Shown here piece after piece: positions 25,421-34,420 of a stretch of DNA of 64,000 nt. The stretch's first letter is position 1; each line of letters starts with the position of its first letter. The notes beneath the pieces are model-generated. The model saw only the letters and a list, made by a program, of their open reading frames with translations, did no database searches and was not told the origin of the DNA. Source of the stretch: an uncultured bacterium (lineage in GTDB: Bacteria > Verrucomicrobiota > Lentisphaeria > Victivallales > UBA1829); the NCBI GenBank assembly GCA_902774245.1, contig CACYHQ010000005.1, positions 124,001 through 188,000 on the forward strand. The letters are read 5' to 3'. Made by a program: the position numbers and the translations under genes.

Positions 25421-25556
25421 ATGTTAGGACGTGCGAGCGACACATGCCGCACTCCGGCAAAGTTTACGCACCGGCCGCCGCGGACGAACCGTTTCCCGGC
25501 GGACTGCTTCCGAAGACAACAGCAGGCACCCGAACGCAAAGGAGGCTTGAAACATC

Positions 25557-26726
25557 ATGAAAAAAATGTATTTCACCGCATTGACTGCGGCCATGCTGGC
25601 GCTCGTCGCGGCGTCGGATTACGCCGCGGACGCGGAACGGACGACCGAGACGGAAAAGGAAAAGAAGACCACGACCACGACGACCACCACGACCGTGATC
25701 ACGGAAACGGTCAGGACGAAGGCGAAGGAAAAGCCCGCGTGGAAACCGTTCAAGGTCTGCGTGCTGGGCTTCACCTCGATCGACATCAACGGACAGATCC
25801 GGTTCCTCGACACGAAGAACAATCCGATCGTCATCCCGCCGCAGAACACGCTGAACGACGCCGACCACCGGACTATCAACTCCATCATGCAGGGGTATGT
25901 CCGCATGATCGACGCGTGGGACAACAGTTGGACGAACTCCGCGAACCGCGAAGCGCAGGTCGATGACAACGTCTTCACGCGCAAGAAAGCGATCGACCTG
26001 TACAACACGATCGTGAAGGGCGAGCCGCGTCCGATGGTGATCGGCGCCGAGTACCTGAGCGCGTACATGGGCAAGCACAACGACGTCTTCGGGATCATGG
26101 ATGTCTCTCAGGTGGCCGCCGCGATGCAGAAACTCCAGAAGGAGCCCGATTTCCCGCGCGACTTCATGCTCCGCATCGCGAAGGAGACCGGAGCCACGCA
26201 CCTGATCTACGGCACCGTGTCGGACATTCACAGCAAGACGCGTTCGTTCTCCGGCTACGGCATCAATACCAACACTACTACGTACGAACTGGACGTCACG
26301 ATAAAGATGATCGACCTCGCGGCGCAGCACAGCGTCTACAGCAACGTCTACACGGGAAGCTACCGCGAACAGCGCCCGGTCAGCAACGACGCGTTCGACA
26401 ACAATATCTTCCTGTCGCTCATGAAGTCCGCGCTGGAACAGGCAGCCGAGGACCTTTACAGCGTCTGTCAGGAAGGCCGCAAGAACAAAGTGACCGTCAC
26501 GCCCATGCCGTACATGATCACGGTCACGCCGACCGCCGGTGAGGATTTCAAGGCGTCGCAGGCCACGGTCTATGCCGACGGCATCGTTGTCGGCGCGGGC
26601 GGCGAAGCCTTCCCTCTTCCCGAAGGCGCGCACAAGATCGAGATCAAGGCCGACGGCTATCAGACCAAGACGCTCACGCTGGACGTGAAGAGCGACCAGA
26701 CCGTCACCACCACACTGGAAAACTAA
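25557..26726 (+). CDS. Secreted CsgG-like protein with C-terminal PEGA domain
   Basis: The 389-residue protein has a signal peptide (about 1-24), a charged/Thr-rich linker ('TTTTTTTTT' at about 38-46), a CsgG/LpoB-like alpha/beta domain ('FKVCVLGFTSIDINGQ', 'LRIAKETGATHLIYGTVSDIHSK', 'TTYELDVTIKMIDLAAQHSVYSNVYTGSYRE') and a C-terminal PEGA domain ('ATVYADGIVVGAGGEAFPLPEGAHKIEIKADGYQ'). PEGA domains bind surface polymers. It is the first gene of a six-gene run, with a strong AAAGGAGG site. Its role is probably in assembly or activation at the outer membrane; the precise function is unknown. Confidence 0.75.
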   Translation: MKKMYFTALTAAMLALVAASDYAADAERTTETEKEKKTTTTTTTTTVITETVRTKAKEKPAWKPFKVCVLGFTSIDINGQIRFLDTKNNPIVIPPQNTLNDADHRTINSIMQGYVRMIDAWDNSWTNSANREAQVDDNVFTRKKAIDLYNTIVKGEPRPMVIGAEYLSAYMGKHNDVFGIMDVSQVAAAMQKLQKEPDFPRDFMLRIAKETGATHLIYGTVSDIHSKTRSFSGYGINTNTTTYELDVTIKMIDLAAQHSVYSNVYTGSYREQRPVSNDAFDNNIFLSLMKSALEQAAEDLYSVCQEGRKNKVTVTPMPYMITVTPTAGEDFKASQATVYADGIVVGAGGEAFPLPEGAHKIEIKADGYQTKTLTLDVKSDQTVTTTLEN

Positions 26727-26745
26727 TCCGGAAAGGATGACTGCA

Positions 26746-27924
26746 ATGAACTTCAAAAAACTCATCACCGCTCTTGCATGCGTCGTTCTGTCCGCCGGCA
26801 TTTTCGCCGCCGATAAGCTCGCCGTCGCCGAACCCGTCGGAAAGGGCGGCGTGCCCGCGTCCGACATCGAAGCTTTCTGGGGTATCCTGGAATCCTCGAT
26901 CCAGTCCGACGAATACACGCTGGTCTCCCGCGGCGCGTTGAAACAGATGCTCACGGAAATCGGTCTCACGACCAGTTCCGACCTCGTGAGTCTGAACTCC
27001 ACCCAGAAGGCCAAGCTCGGCGAGATCGAGGGCGTGAAATACATCCTCGTCTCCGAGATCAGCAAGTTCGGGTCACGTCTGAACTGCACCATGCGCATTA
27101 TGGACGCCACCACGGGCGAGATCGACCAGGCGCGCACCGCGAATCTGCGCGTGAAGGACCTCGACGAGCTCGCCGACCAGATCGAATCCGCCCTGCAGAA
27201 ACTCCTGTCCGACGACAAGGCGCTGCACCGTTCCGCGATCCTCGCTCCGGTCATCAAGGTCACCGCGCCCGGTTACCTCGCCGACGACTTCAACGTCCGC
27301 CTCGAAAACGAGATGCTCGACAAGGGCCTGCGTCTCCAGAATCTCCAGTCCGTCGCGAAGATCCTGAAGAAAAACGACATGGACAATCTGGGCGAACTGG
27401 AACCGAAGATGTACGTCAAGGCAGGCAAGCTCCTTGAGGTCGAAATGCTCATCCAGGCCACGATCACGCGCTTCGAGATCGAAAAGATCTCCTACAACGT
27501 TGCCGAGACCGGCGCCAGCGGATTCCGCTACATCGGCAACATCGAGGGCAGCGTCCGCATCATTTCCGCGCAGACCGGCGAAACGCTCGGCAGCGTCCCG
27601 TTCGACGAACGCGTCGACTTCCGCACCATTCCGATCTCGACCAGACGCGACTGGACCGTCGACGACTACGGCAAGCACCTCATCCGGACCGTCATCCCGC
27701 AGAAGGTCATCCCCGGCATCATGAAGTCTCCGGCGTTCAAGGACAAAGCCGAGACGAAAGCCGAGGAAAAGAAGGCTGACGCGGAGAAGCCCGCCGAAGT
27801 CAAAGCGCCGCCCGCGAGACCCTCCGGGATCATCGGCGTGGAAGATCTTCTGAAGAAGGCCGGTTCTCCCGGCAAGCCCAATAAGCCCGACCCCGCGATC
27901 GAACTCGAAGGCGTTGTAGAGTAA
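26746..27924 (+). CDS. Secreted CsgG-domain protein
   Basis: The 392-residue protein has a signal peptide (about 1-19, 'SAGIFAAD') and two CsgG-like repeats: 'YTLVSRGALKQMLTEIGLTTSSDL' with 'KYILVSEISKFGSRLNCTMRIMDATTGEI', and later 'LLEVEMLIQATITRFEIEKIS' with 'SVRIISAQTGETLGSVPF'. The C-terminal 60 residues are Lys/Glu/Pro-rich and disordered. CsgG proper is a lipidated curli exporter; this one has no lipobox Cys, so a soluble periplasmic role is likelier. The start at 26746 was preferred over 26737 because AGGA is 8 nt upstream of it. It is followed 4 nt later by the COG3014-like gene. Confidence 0.75.
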   Translation: MNFKKLITALACVVLSAGIFAADKLAVAEPVGKGGVPASDIEAFWGILESSIQSDEYTLVSRGALKQMLTEIGLTTSSDLVSLNSTQKAKLGEIEGVKYILVSEISKFGSRLNCTMRIMDATTGEIDQARTANLRVKDLDELADQIESALQKLLSDDKALHRSAILAPVIKVTAPGYLADDFNVRLENEMLDKGLRLQNLQSVAKILKKNDMDNLGELEPKMYVKAGKLLEVEMLIQATITRFEIEKISYNVAETGASGFRYIGNIEGSVRIISAQTGETLGSVPFDERVDFRTIPISTRRDWTVDDYGKHLIRTVIPQKVIPGIMKSPAFKDKAETKAEEKKADAEKPAEVKAPPARPSGIIGVEDLLKKAGSPGKPNKPDPAIELEGVVE

Positions 27925-27928
27925 CACC

Positions 27929-29467
27929 ATGACGATCCGCCGTTTCCTCTCCATCCTCCCGTATCGTATCCTCCCCGCTGCGGCGGCCGGCATCCTCTTT
28001 GCCGGCTGCTCCAGCGTCGTGAACTCGCATTCGCAGAAGGAGGATATGATGGAGTACTATCTGAACGGCGAGAACGAGGACGCGCTGGACGAAATCGAGT
28101 ACAAGCTCCGCGAACCGGCCTGGTACAACACCTCGGTCGTCGACACCGGCGACGAGCTCGTGTGGCGCCTCGAAGCCGGCACCATGAATTTCCACATCGG
28201 AGATTTCGAGGAAAGCATCGAGCAGCTCAAGATCGCCGAAGATCTGATCGAACAGTACGACGACCGCGCCGAACTCAGCGCCCGCGACATCGGCGCGGAA
28301 ACCGGGGCCGCCCTCACCAACCTCAACGCCCTGCCCTACCGCGGCATCTGCCGCGACCGCATCGCGATCGCCGTCTACAAGGCGCTCGCCTACCTCGGCA
28401 CAGGCAACGAAGAGGCGTTCCATGCGCAGATACGTCGTCTGCGCAACGAACAGAAGAAGGTCCAGGACGACTACAGCAAGTTCTTCGAGCAGGAGAAAGC
28501 CGAGCTTGACGCGGAAAAGGCGAAGAATCCCGAAGAGGCGAAGAAGGCCGATTCGCTGGGAAGCATGGACAAGCTCACAGGAAGCCCGGACAACGCCGCA
28601 TTCAAGACCAGTATGGCGAAGGTCAAGAAGGTCGCGAACAAGGGCTACGGAAACTTCCTCAACCCCGTGGCGATCTTCCTCTCCGGACTCGGTTCCGTCC
28701 GCGACGGCGAGTACGACAACGCCCGCATCGACTTCCAGCACCTCAGCGAGGCCATGCCGAACAATCCGCTGTTCCGCCAGTATTACGTCTCGGTCCTGAA
28801 GAAGGCCGGTCGCGAGATCCCTGAAAACCTCGCCGACGTTCAGCCGTTCGATTTCCCGCTGGAACAGGACTGCGTGTACGTGGTCTTCGCAAACGGACAT
28901 ACCGCGGCGCTGGAGGAAAGCGCGATCTACTTCCCCGTCATGACCGCCTGGCCCGTATGCGCGTTCTACGACGCGCCGTTCCAGAACCTCGAAGCCGAGG
29001 CGGGCGGAAAGAAATACAGCACCCTGATCCTCGCCGACATGGACGGCATCCTCGCGCAGGAATTCGAGGAGCGCATGCCCGCCATGATCATGAGGATCGT
29101 CCTGAACACCCTCATCAAGGAGGCCGCCTACTACGCCGGAATCGCCGTGATCGCCGCGCAGAAAGACATGGATCCCACGGTTCAGGCCGCCGCGCTCGCG
29201 ACAGTCGCCATCGGCGGCGCGGCCTACCGCGCGGCCATGAACACCGCCGACACGCGCGGCTGGGAGATCCTCCCGAAGGAATTCCAGCTCACACAGTTCC
29301 CGATGCCGAAAGACCGGAAGGTCGATCTCAAGCTCAACCTGAACGGAGGGATGGTGGTTTCGAAATCACTGCGGCTCTCCGATGACTGCAAATCCGCCAT
29401 CATCTTCGTCGATGCACCCAGCGTGCAGAACGTGGCGTTCCACGTCCTGCCGATCAAATCCAAATAA
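27929..29467 (+). CDS. COG3014-like outer-membrane lipoprotein
   Basis: The 512-residue lipoprotein has a signal peptide ending in the lipobox 'LFAGC' (Cys27). TPR-like helical repeats follow ('MMEYYLNGENEDALDEIEYKL', 'GTMNFHIGDFEESIEQLKIAEDLIEQY', 'FLSGLGSVRDGEYDNARIDFQHLSEAMPNNPLFRQYY'). The C-terminal half is mixed and contains two hydrophobic helices ('EAAYYAGIAVIAA', 'AAALATVAIGGAAY', about 397-432). The pattern matches the uncharacterised COG3014 family, which in proteobacteria neighbours ycfL and lpoB, exactly as here. It is therefore probably part of the LpoB-linked peptidoglycan synthesis apparatus. Confidence 0.75.
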   Translation: MTIRRFLSILPYRILPAAAAGILFAGCSSVVNSHSQKEDMMEYYLNGENEDALDEIEYKLREPAWYNTSVVDTGDELVWRLEAGTMNFHIGDFEESIEQLKIAEDLIEQYDDRAELSARDIGAETGAALTNLNALPYRGICRDRIAIAVYKALAYLGTGNEEAFHAQIRRLRNEQKKVQDDYSKFFEQEKAELDAEKAKNPEEAKKADSLGSMDKLTGSPDNAAFKTSMAKVKKVANKGYGNFLNPVAIFLSGLGSVRDGEYDNARIDFQHLSEAMPNNPLFRQYYVSVLKKAGREIPENLADVQPFDFPLEQDCVYVVFANGHTAALEESAIYFPVMTAWPVCAFYDAPFQNLEAEAGGKKYSTLILADMDGILAQEFEERMPAMIMRIVLNTLIKEAAYYAGIAVIAAQKDMDPTVQAAALATVAIGGAAYRAAMNTADTRGWEILPKEFQLTQFPMPKDRKVDLKLNLNGGMVVSKSLRLSDDCKSAIIFVDAPSVQNVAFHVLPIKSK

Positions 29468-29478
29468 GGAGAACAACC

Positions 29479-29937
29479 ATGAAGAAAATATGCATGATCG
29501 GATGGTTCGCCGCCGTCGTGATGCTGGCCGCGTGCCAGAACTCCGTGAACACGATCGAAAACGCGGACAAGACCATGACGCCGAACACTGTCAGCGACTC
29601 CCGGTTCGTGACCGACGGATTCCTGAAGAGACGTCTCGCGCTCCAGAACCTCACGCTGGGGCAGACCTCGGACGGCTACAAGCGCGCCCAGGTCGAAGTC
29701 ACGAACGTCCGCACCGGCGTCGCCGCGCAGTTCTGGAGCTCCATCACGCGCGAAAACCCGTACCACATCCGCTACCGCTTCACATGGTTCACCGAGGACG
29801 GCATGGCCGTGAACCACACGGTCCTCGCAGACTGGCAGGACGCCGTCATCATCCCCGGCGAGACGCTCTTCCTCCAGTCCGTCGCCCCGAACAAAAATTG
29901 CAGCGATTTCAAAATCAGCCTCAAAGAGGCAGACTAA
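29479..29937 (+). CDS. ycfL: YcfL-like lipoprotein (DUF1425)
   Basis: The 152-residue lipoprotein has a signal peptide with lipobox 'LAAC' (Cys19) and the DUF1425 pattern: 'LKRRLALQNLTLGQTSDGYKRAQVEVTN', 'YHIRYRFTWFTEDGMAV' and 'IPGETLFLQSVAP'. In Escherichia coli ycfL lies directly before lpoB, and the same order is seen here. Function unknown; the fold is a small beta-sandwich-type periplasmic domain. A strong AAGGAG site precedes the start, and it sits 11 nt after the COG3014-like gene. Confidence 0.85.
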   Translation: MKKICMIGWFAAVVMLAACQNSVNTIENADKTMTPNTVSDSRFVTDGFLKRRLALQNLTLGQTSDGYKRAQVEVTNVRTGVAAQFWSSITRENPYHIRYRFTWFTEDGMAVNHTVLADWQDAVIIPGETLFLQSVAPNKNCSDFKISLKEAD

Positions 29938-29955
29938 TCATAAAGGATACCGCAC

Positions 29956-30603
29956 ATGAACGCACGTTTTCTGATTCTCGGTCTTTCCGCAGCCGGAGCC
30001 CTCGCCCTCGCCGCGTGTGAAAGCAATAACACCGTTATCTACGACCCCGCCACTACCAAGACCGGACTCCGCGCCACCAGAACGGTCTCCAGCGAGGAAA
30101 TGCGCGAGGTCACAGTCGCCGCCGTCCAGGAGGCCATGACCAACGCCAAGTTCACCGCCTTCCTGAGAAAGTACAGACAGGAAGTCGGCGATCCCGACGC
30201 CTGCCCCATCCTGAAGCTCGACAAGACCGTCAACAACACCGACGATCCCGATCTGAACACCTCCGAGATCACCGACATGCTCTTCGAGGAACTCCTGAAC
30301 GCAGGAAAGGTCGAAGTCACCATGGCAGAAGGCGCGGGCCGCACGCAGGCCATCGCCGCCTCCCGCGATCTCGAATACGACGAGAATTTCGACCAGAGCA
30401 CCGTCGCGAAACGCGGCACGCTTCAGGCCGCCCGTCTCGTGCTCCGTCCGAAAGTCACCTCCAACTCCGTGAGCGACGGCGGCACCCGTGCCGTGACCCG
30501 CACCTTCGTGCTGGAAATGGCTGACGTGCAGACCGGTCTGGTCATGTGGCGCTTCACCAAGCAACTCGCATTTATGAAGAAGAAAAGCTCCGTCGGCTGG
30601 TGA
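29956..30603 (+). CDS. lpoB: Penicillin-binding protein activator LpoB
   Basis: The 215-residue outer-membrane lipoprotein has lipobox 'LAAC' (Cys21) and the LpoB/PF13036 core: 'SSEEMREVTVAAVQEAMTN', 'PILKLDKTVNNTDDPDLNTSEITDMLFEELLNAGKVEV' and 'GTLQAARLVLRPKVTSNSV...VTRTFVLEMADVQTGLVMWRFTKQLAF'. In E. coli LpoB crosses the periplasm to stimulate the bifunctional synthase PBP1B. No PBP1B is in this window, but PBP1C is at 61690. The order COG3014-like, ycfL, lpoB is conserved across distant Gram-negatives. Confidence 0.88.
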   Translation: MNARFLILGLSAAGALALAACESNNTVIYDPATTKTGLRATRTVSSEEMREVTVAAVQEAMTNAKFTAFLRKYRQEVGDPDACPILKLDKTVNNTDDPDLNTSEITDMLFEELLNAGKVEVTMAEGAGRTQAIAASRDLEYDENFDQSTVAKRGTLQAARLVLRPKVTSNSVSDGGTRAVTRTFVLEMADVQTGLVMWRFTKQLAFMKKKSSVGW

Positions 30604-30719
30604 TCCGGCATCCGGTTTATTGTCGCATTGACTGATCCGCCCTGCCCCCGCCGTGTCACAGCGCGCGGCGGAGGTCCGGCGGTATCGGAATCATTCTTAT
30701 CGAAAAGGAGATCCCTCCC

Positions 30720-31460
30720 ATGCGCAACTTCATCCTTTCCGCGGCAATCGCCGCCTCGGCGCTCGTCCTGAGCGCCTGCACCAATATCGCCAAGTTCGAC
30801 TACGGCGCGGCCACCGGTACGCTCGCGAAACTCCGCGAACCCGGATCCGCCACGAAATCCGTCGCCGTCATGCCCTTTATGGACCAGCGCGCCCTCGCGG
30901 AAGGCAATTCTTCCCCGGGTGACCACGGGTCCTTCTTCCTCGGCTTCCTCCCGCTTATGCCGTACGGGTATGTCGAGAAAGATCAGCCCGAGAACAGTGA
31001 GGACTTCGTTTCGCTCGGACGTTTCCATTTCGACGTCCAGAACGACCTTGCCGCCGCCGCGATCGCGAGTCTGAAGAGCTCCGGCCTCTTCTCGAACGTC
31101 GCGAAGGCGAACAACGCCGCGCAGGCCGCCAGCGCCGATTACATCTGGCGCGGCTCCGTCACCAGCACGTTCTACCGCGGCCGCATGTTCTCGTACGGCA
31201 TCACCTACTGCTTCTCGCACATCCTGTGGATCGTGGGCGTCCCGTACGGCAGCTCCACCAACGAGCTCGGCGTGAAATTTGAGCTCGTGGACCGCGCCAG
31301 CGGCGACGTCGTCTGGAGTTTCAACTACCTCAACAGCGATTACCTCAATCACTGGATCTATGCGCGCGTCGGCAAGGACACCAGCATTTATCCTCGGCTG
31401 ATGAAGGAAGCCATGAACCAGGCGCTCTACAAGCTCTCGCAGGATATGCCCGACCTGTGA
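30720..31460 (+). CDS. Lipoprotein of unknown function, last gene of the LpoB cluster
   Basis: The 246-residue lipoprotein has lipobox 'LSAC' (Cys20). It follows the general plan of CsgG/LpoB relatives ('KSVAVMPFMDQRA', 'VQNDLAAAAIASLKSSGLFSNVAKAN', 'ADYIWRGSVTSTFYRGR', 'VKFELVDRASGDVVWSFNY') with a hydrophobic 'YGITYCFSHILWIVGVPYG' stretch in the middle. A 116-bp gap with a CCCTGCCCCC octamer separates it from lpoB, so it may have its own expression. AAAAGGAG gives a strong ribosome-binding site. Not assigned to a named family. Confidence 0.7.
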   Translation: MRNFILSAAIAASALVLSACTNIAKFDYGAATGTLAKLREPGSATKSVAVMPFMDQRALAEGNSSPGDHGSFFLGFLPLMPYGYVEKDQPENSEDFVSLGRFHFDVQNDLAAAAIASLKSSGLFSNVAKANNAAQAASADYIWRGSVTSTFYRGRMFSYGITYCFSHILWIVGVPYGSSTNELGVKFELVDRASGDVVWSFNYLNSDYLNHWIYARVGKDTSIYPRLMKEAMNQALYKLSQDMPDL

Positions 31461-31490
31461 TCCGGCACCCGCGGACAGTTGAAAAGATTT

Positions 31491-31524
31491 CGCCCCCGGA
31501 ATCCGCTGAGGACTGCCGGGGGCG
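31491..31524. terminator. Bidirectional terminator between convergent genes
   Basis: CGCCCCCGG (31491-31499) pairs with CCGGGGGCG (31516-31524). CTTTGTATCTT follows on the plus strand and AAATCTTTTC on the minus strand. Confidence 0.85.
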
Positions 31525-31551
31525 CTTTGTATCTTCGATTTGTGTTCGTTC

Positions 31552-34260
31552 TTACAGCGAGGCGAGGACGCCATTCGTGCGCTTCTCTTCCGTCTCGAAC
31601 ACCGCTTCCGCCGTGCATTCGAGGAAGGCTCCGGCCACCGCGAGCGTATCGTAGCCTTCGGCGCTGCCGAACTTGAGTGTGATCTTGTCCGCCGTGACAC
31701 CGGAGACCACGACGCTGTTTTCTCCGTCCGTATAGGTGAGCGTCGCCTCGTCCCAGTTGGCGAGACTGCCGGTATCGAACCACAGCGTGACCGTGCCGGT
31801 CTCGGCCTGGGAGACCACGTCGTTGCCCCAGTTCCCGCCGAAGGTGAACATGTCGTTTCCGCCGCCGCCCGCGAGCGTGTCGTCGCCCGCGCCGCCCGCG
31901 ATCAGGTCGTCGCCGGTATTGCCGGCGATCCGGTCGTTTCCTGCGTCGCCGAACAGAGAATTGCCGCCCTCTGCGCCCCAGAGCACATCGTCGCCCGCAC
32001 CGCCGCGTGCAGTCATCCCGGCGAGCTCGGCGGTGTAACGTTCGCTGGTCATGTCGACCACGTCGTCGCCTTCGCCCGCGCGGACCTCGCGGATGAGGCT
32101 GAGACGCGCGGCGTCGCCGAATTCGGAGTAGATGTCGTCCATGAAAAGACCATCGCCATTGGCGGTGTCGGAGAGATACAGGATGTTCGCGTCGGAACCC
32201 GCCCCCGTGAACGTATCGCGGATGCGGTTCTTGCCCGCGATCTCCGCAATATCGCCCGTCACGGTGTTCTGCGCCTGATAAAGCGCGCTCCAGACGTCAA
32301 CCTTATCGACAGTCGCGAAGAAGATGTCCGCCCGTCCGTTGCCGTTGGATACGATCTGGCACGGCTCGAGGTCGGTTGGGACGACATTCGATTCGGCGTC
32401 GTTGAATGTTCCGCCCTCTTCCGCCACATGGCAGAAATAGAGATAGTCGCTCCGGTAGGAAACGTCGAACGCCGTACCGTTCGTGGCGATGCGGATCGCA
32501 GTGTTGAAATCGTCCTCCTGCGTGAACTCGACCTGATATTCCCCGGTGTATCCTTCGTCGCTCCAGACCACAAGAGACCCGTCGCGAGACACCGCGGGTT
32601 TGAGGTCTTCCAGCTCGATGCTGTGAAGGAAGACGGATCCGAGTTCATGATGCACCAGACGCAGCACCGTGTCCCCCGCGATCGAAAGGTCGTTCCGGAG
32701 ACTGCCGTCGCTCACGGTAAAGACGTCCGAGGAAAGCGTGTCGTCCAGCTTGACGGAAAGTGCGCCGGTGAAGTACCCGAGTTCCTCGGAGAGATATGCG
32801 CCCGCGTGGGAGGCCACGTCTTCCCCGGAAACTTCGATGAGGTAGGTCCCGATACCGTGGAAATGGCTGAGATCATTGAGCAGATACCCTTCGGCATTGA
32901 TGCAGAACGTAACATTGCCGTCGTTGACGAAATCGGTTTCAATGCAGTTGTAGCCGTGGAACGTGACCGATCCGCAGTTGTAGACGGTATTGTTCTCGAG
33001 TTCGGGCGCGGGCTCATCATCGGAACCGGCCTCGGGCTCGGCATCCAATCCGTTCTCGGATTCATCGTCGAAGTCGTCGTCGAATCCGTTATCATAGTCG
33101 TCATAATCCTCGTAATCACCATAGCTTTCATAGATAGCCACGTTTTCGAGTGTCATGACGCCCTCGTTCCAGATCGCACCGCCCAGGTTCGCCTTGTTGT
33201 CGGAGAAACTGCAGCCTTCGACCGTTATCGTCCCGTCTTTTGCATTGGCGATCGCGCCGCCGCGCTGGACGGTTTCCGATTCCGAAGAGATGACCTTATT
33301 GCCGTTGAACACGGATGCGGCAACGAGCATGACCGCATCGTTGTAGATCGCGCCGCCCTCCGCCTCCGCACTGTTCCCGGTGAATTCACTATTGTAAATA
33401 TCAGTGTTGCTGACCGCGGTGTTGAATGTATCATTGTAGACCGCGCCGCCGCGCAGCGCGGAGTTATTCTGGAACGTACACTGATCGATGGACGCCTCGG
33501 CCCCCTGATGGAGCTCGATCGCGCCGCCCGCGTTTCCGGCCGGATACGTCTCGGTCGCTTCGCCGGAAGTCGAATTGCCGGAGAACATCGCGCCGGTCAC
33601 GGACATCGTGCCGCCGTTCTGCTGGATCGCGCCGCCGAAATACGCCGTGTTGCCGGAGAACGTGCCCCCGGTGATCGTGTTCTCCGAATACATCAGCGCC
33701 ATCGCACCGCCGGCCGCGCCGTTTCCGGTCGCGCTGTTTCCGTCGAAATCGGTATTGACGAGGGAGATCGTGCCGCCGTAGGTCTCGATCGCGCCGCCGT
33801 GCCCGGTGTAACCGTTCAGCGGGCTCACCGAACAGGCGGAGAACAATGCGTCTCTCAGGGTGATCAGGCCTCTGGCGTCTTCCGGGGGCGTGACGCCGGG
33901 CGTGAAATATCCGCCGTCCACGGTCATGGCGGTCAGGCAGATGCCCGCGCCGTACCAGCCGGCCGCGTTCCGGCAAATGCCCGAACCGGAGATCGTGCCG
34001 CCGTTGACCTGAAGGCCGGAGAACAAGCCGGTTTCGTCCACGGCGACCAGTCCGTCCACGGAAACGGTCGTATTGGAGAGCGTCGCATCGTTGCCGACAA
34101 AAGCTTTGTCGTATTCGGGGGGGAGGATGACCTCGTTCCATTCGTCGTCGTATTCGACTCTCGTGCCGATGGTCACGAATTCGACTGTTTCCTGTTCCAG
34201 TTTGAGTTCGCCGTTCAGAAACAGCTGCACGACGCCGTCTTTGGTTGTCTTTGTTACCAT
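31552..34260 (-). CDS. Large secreted beta-helix/RTX protein (type I secretion substrate-like)
   Basis: The 902-residue protein has no signal peptide. Residues about 60-370 are right-handed beta-helix repeats of the polymorphic-outer-membrane-protein kind ('GGAI', 'FSGNTA', 'FTGNSAEAEGGAIYND' units). An extremely acidic linker follows at about 377-417 ('EDYDDYDNGFDDDFDDESE'), then a beta-rich region. Calcium-binding RTX nonapeptides lie at about 755-812 ('GGAGDDVLWG', 'GDAGNDRIAG', 'GGAGDDTLAGGGGNDMF'), and an uncleaved C-terminal region of about 90 residues ends the protein, as in ABC-exported RTX proteins. The start at 34260 has AAAGGA upstream. Its leader of about 270 nt carries a cobalamin riboswitch. 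Adhesin, glycan-binding or corrinoid-related roles are all possible. Confidence 0.85.
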   Translation of the reverse strand: MVTKTTKDGVVQLFLNGELKLEQETVEFVTIGTRVEYDDEWNEVILPPEYDKAFVGNDATLSNTTVSVDGLVAVDETGLFSGLQVNGGTISGSGICRNAAGWYGAGICLTAMTVDGGYFTPGVTPPEDARGLITLRDALFSACSVSPLNGYTGHGGAIETYGGTISLVNTDFDGNSATGNGAAGGAMALMYSENTITGGTFSGNTAYFGGAIQQNGGTMSVTGAMFSGNSTSGEATETYPAGNAGGAIELHQGAEASIDQCTFQNNSALRGGAVYNDTFNTAVSNTDIYNSEFTGNSAEAEGGAIYNDAVMLVAASVFNGNKVISSESETVQRGGAIANAKDGTITVEGCSFSDNKANLGGAIWNEGVMTLENVAIYESYGDYEDYDDYDNGFDDDFDDESENGLDAEPEAGSDDEPAPELENNTVYNCGSVTFHGYNCIETDFVNDGNVTFCINAEGYLLNDLSHFHGIGTYLIEVSGEDVASHAGAYLSEELGYFTGALSVKLDDTLSSDVFTVSDGSLRNDLSIAGDTVLRLVHHELGSVFLHSIELEDLKPAVSRDGSLVVWSDEGYTGEYQVEFTQEDDFNTAIRIATNGTAFDVSYRSDYLYFCHVAEEGGTFNDAESNVVPTDLEPCQIVSNGNGRADIFFATVDKVDVWSALYQAQNTVTGDIAEIAGKNRIRDTFTGAGSDANILYLSDTANGDGLFMDDIYSEFGDAARLSLIREVRAGEGDDVVDMTSERYTAELAGMTARGGAGDDVLWGAEGGNSLFGDAGNDRIAGNTGDDLIAGGAGDDTLAGGGGNDMFTFGGNWGNDVVSQAETGTVTLWFDTGSLANWDEATLTYTDGENSVVVSGVTADKITLKFGSAEGYDTLAVAGAFLECTAEAVFETEEKRTNGVLASL

Positions 34261-34396
34261 GTACTGCGGTCCTTTCTGTGTTTTTTGTGCAGGAACGCAG
34301 GCGCAAAGAAAAACAGCGTCGCAGCCCGTTCGTCACGCCGTATGGCGGCGAACAGACTGTCCGCGATACTTCCCTGTCTTGTGTTCCGGGCACAAT

Positions 34397-34412
34397 TCCG
34401 CTTTTTAGCGGA
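34397..34412 (-). promoter_or_regulatory. Candidate expression-platform hairpin behind the riboswitch
   Basis: On the minus strand TCCGC-TAAAAA-GCGGA lies 8 nt after the aptamer. It has no U-tract, so it would not act alone as a terminator; it may be the regulatory hairpin that docks with the aptamer. Confidence 0.4.
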
Positions 34413-34420
34413 GGGATCTT

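Larger units (their letters stand above)
25203..25556. other. 354-bp gap before the lipoprotein cluster
   Basis: Contains the terminator (25236-25269), a very AT-rich stretch (25330-25400), the cluster promoter (25392-25420) and a leader of about 130 nt ending in a strong AAAGGAGG site. No small gene is supported. Confidence 0.6.
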
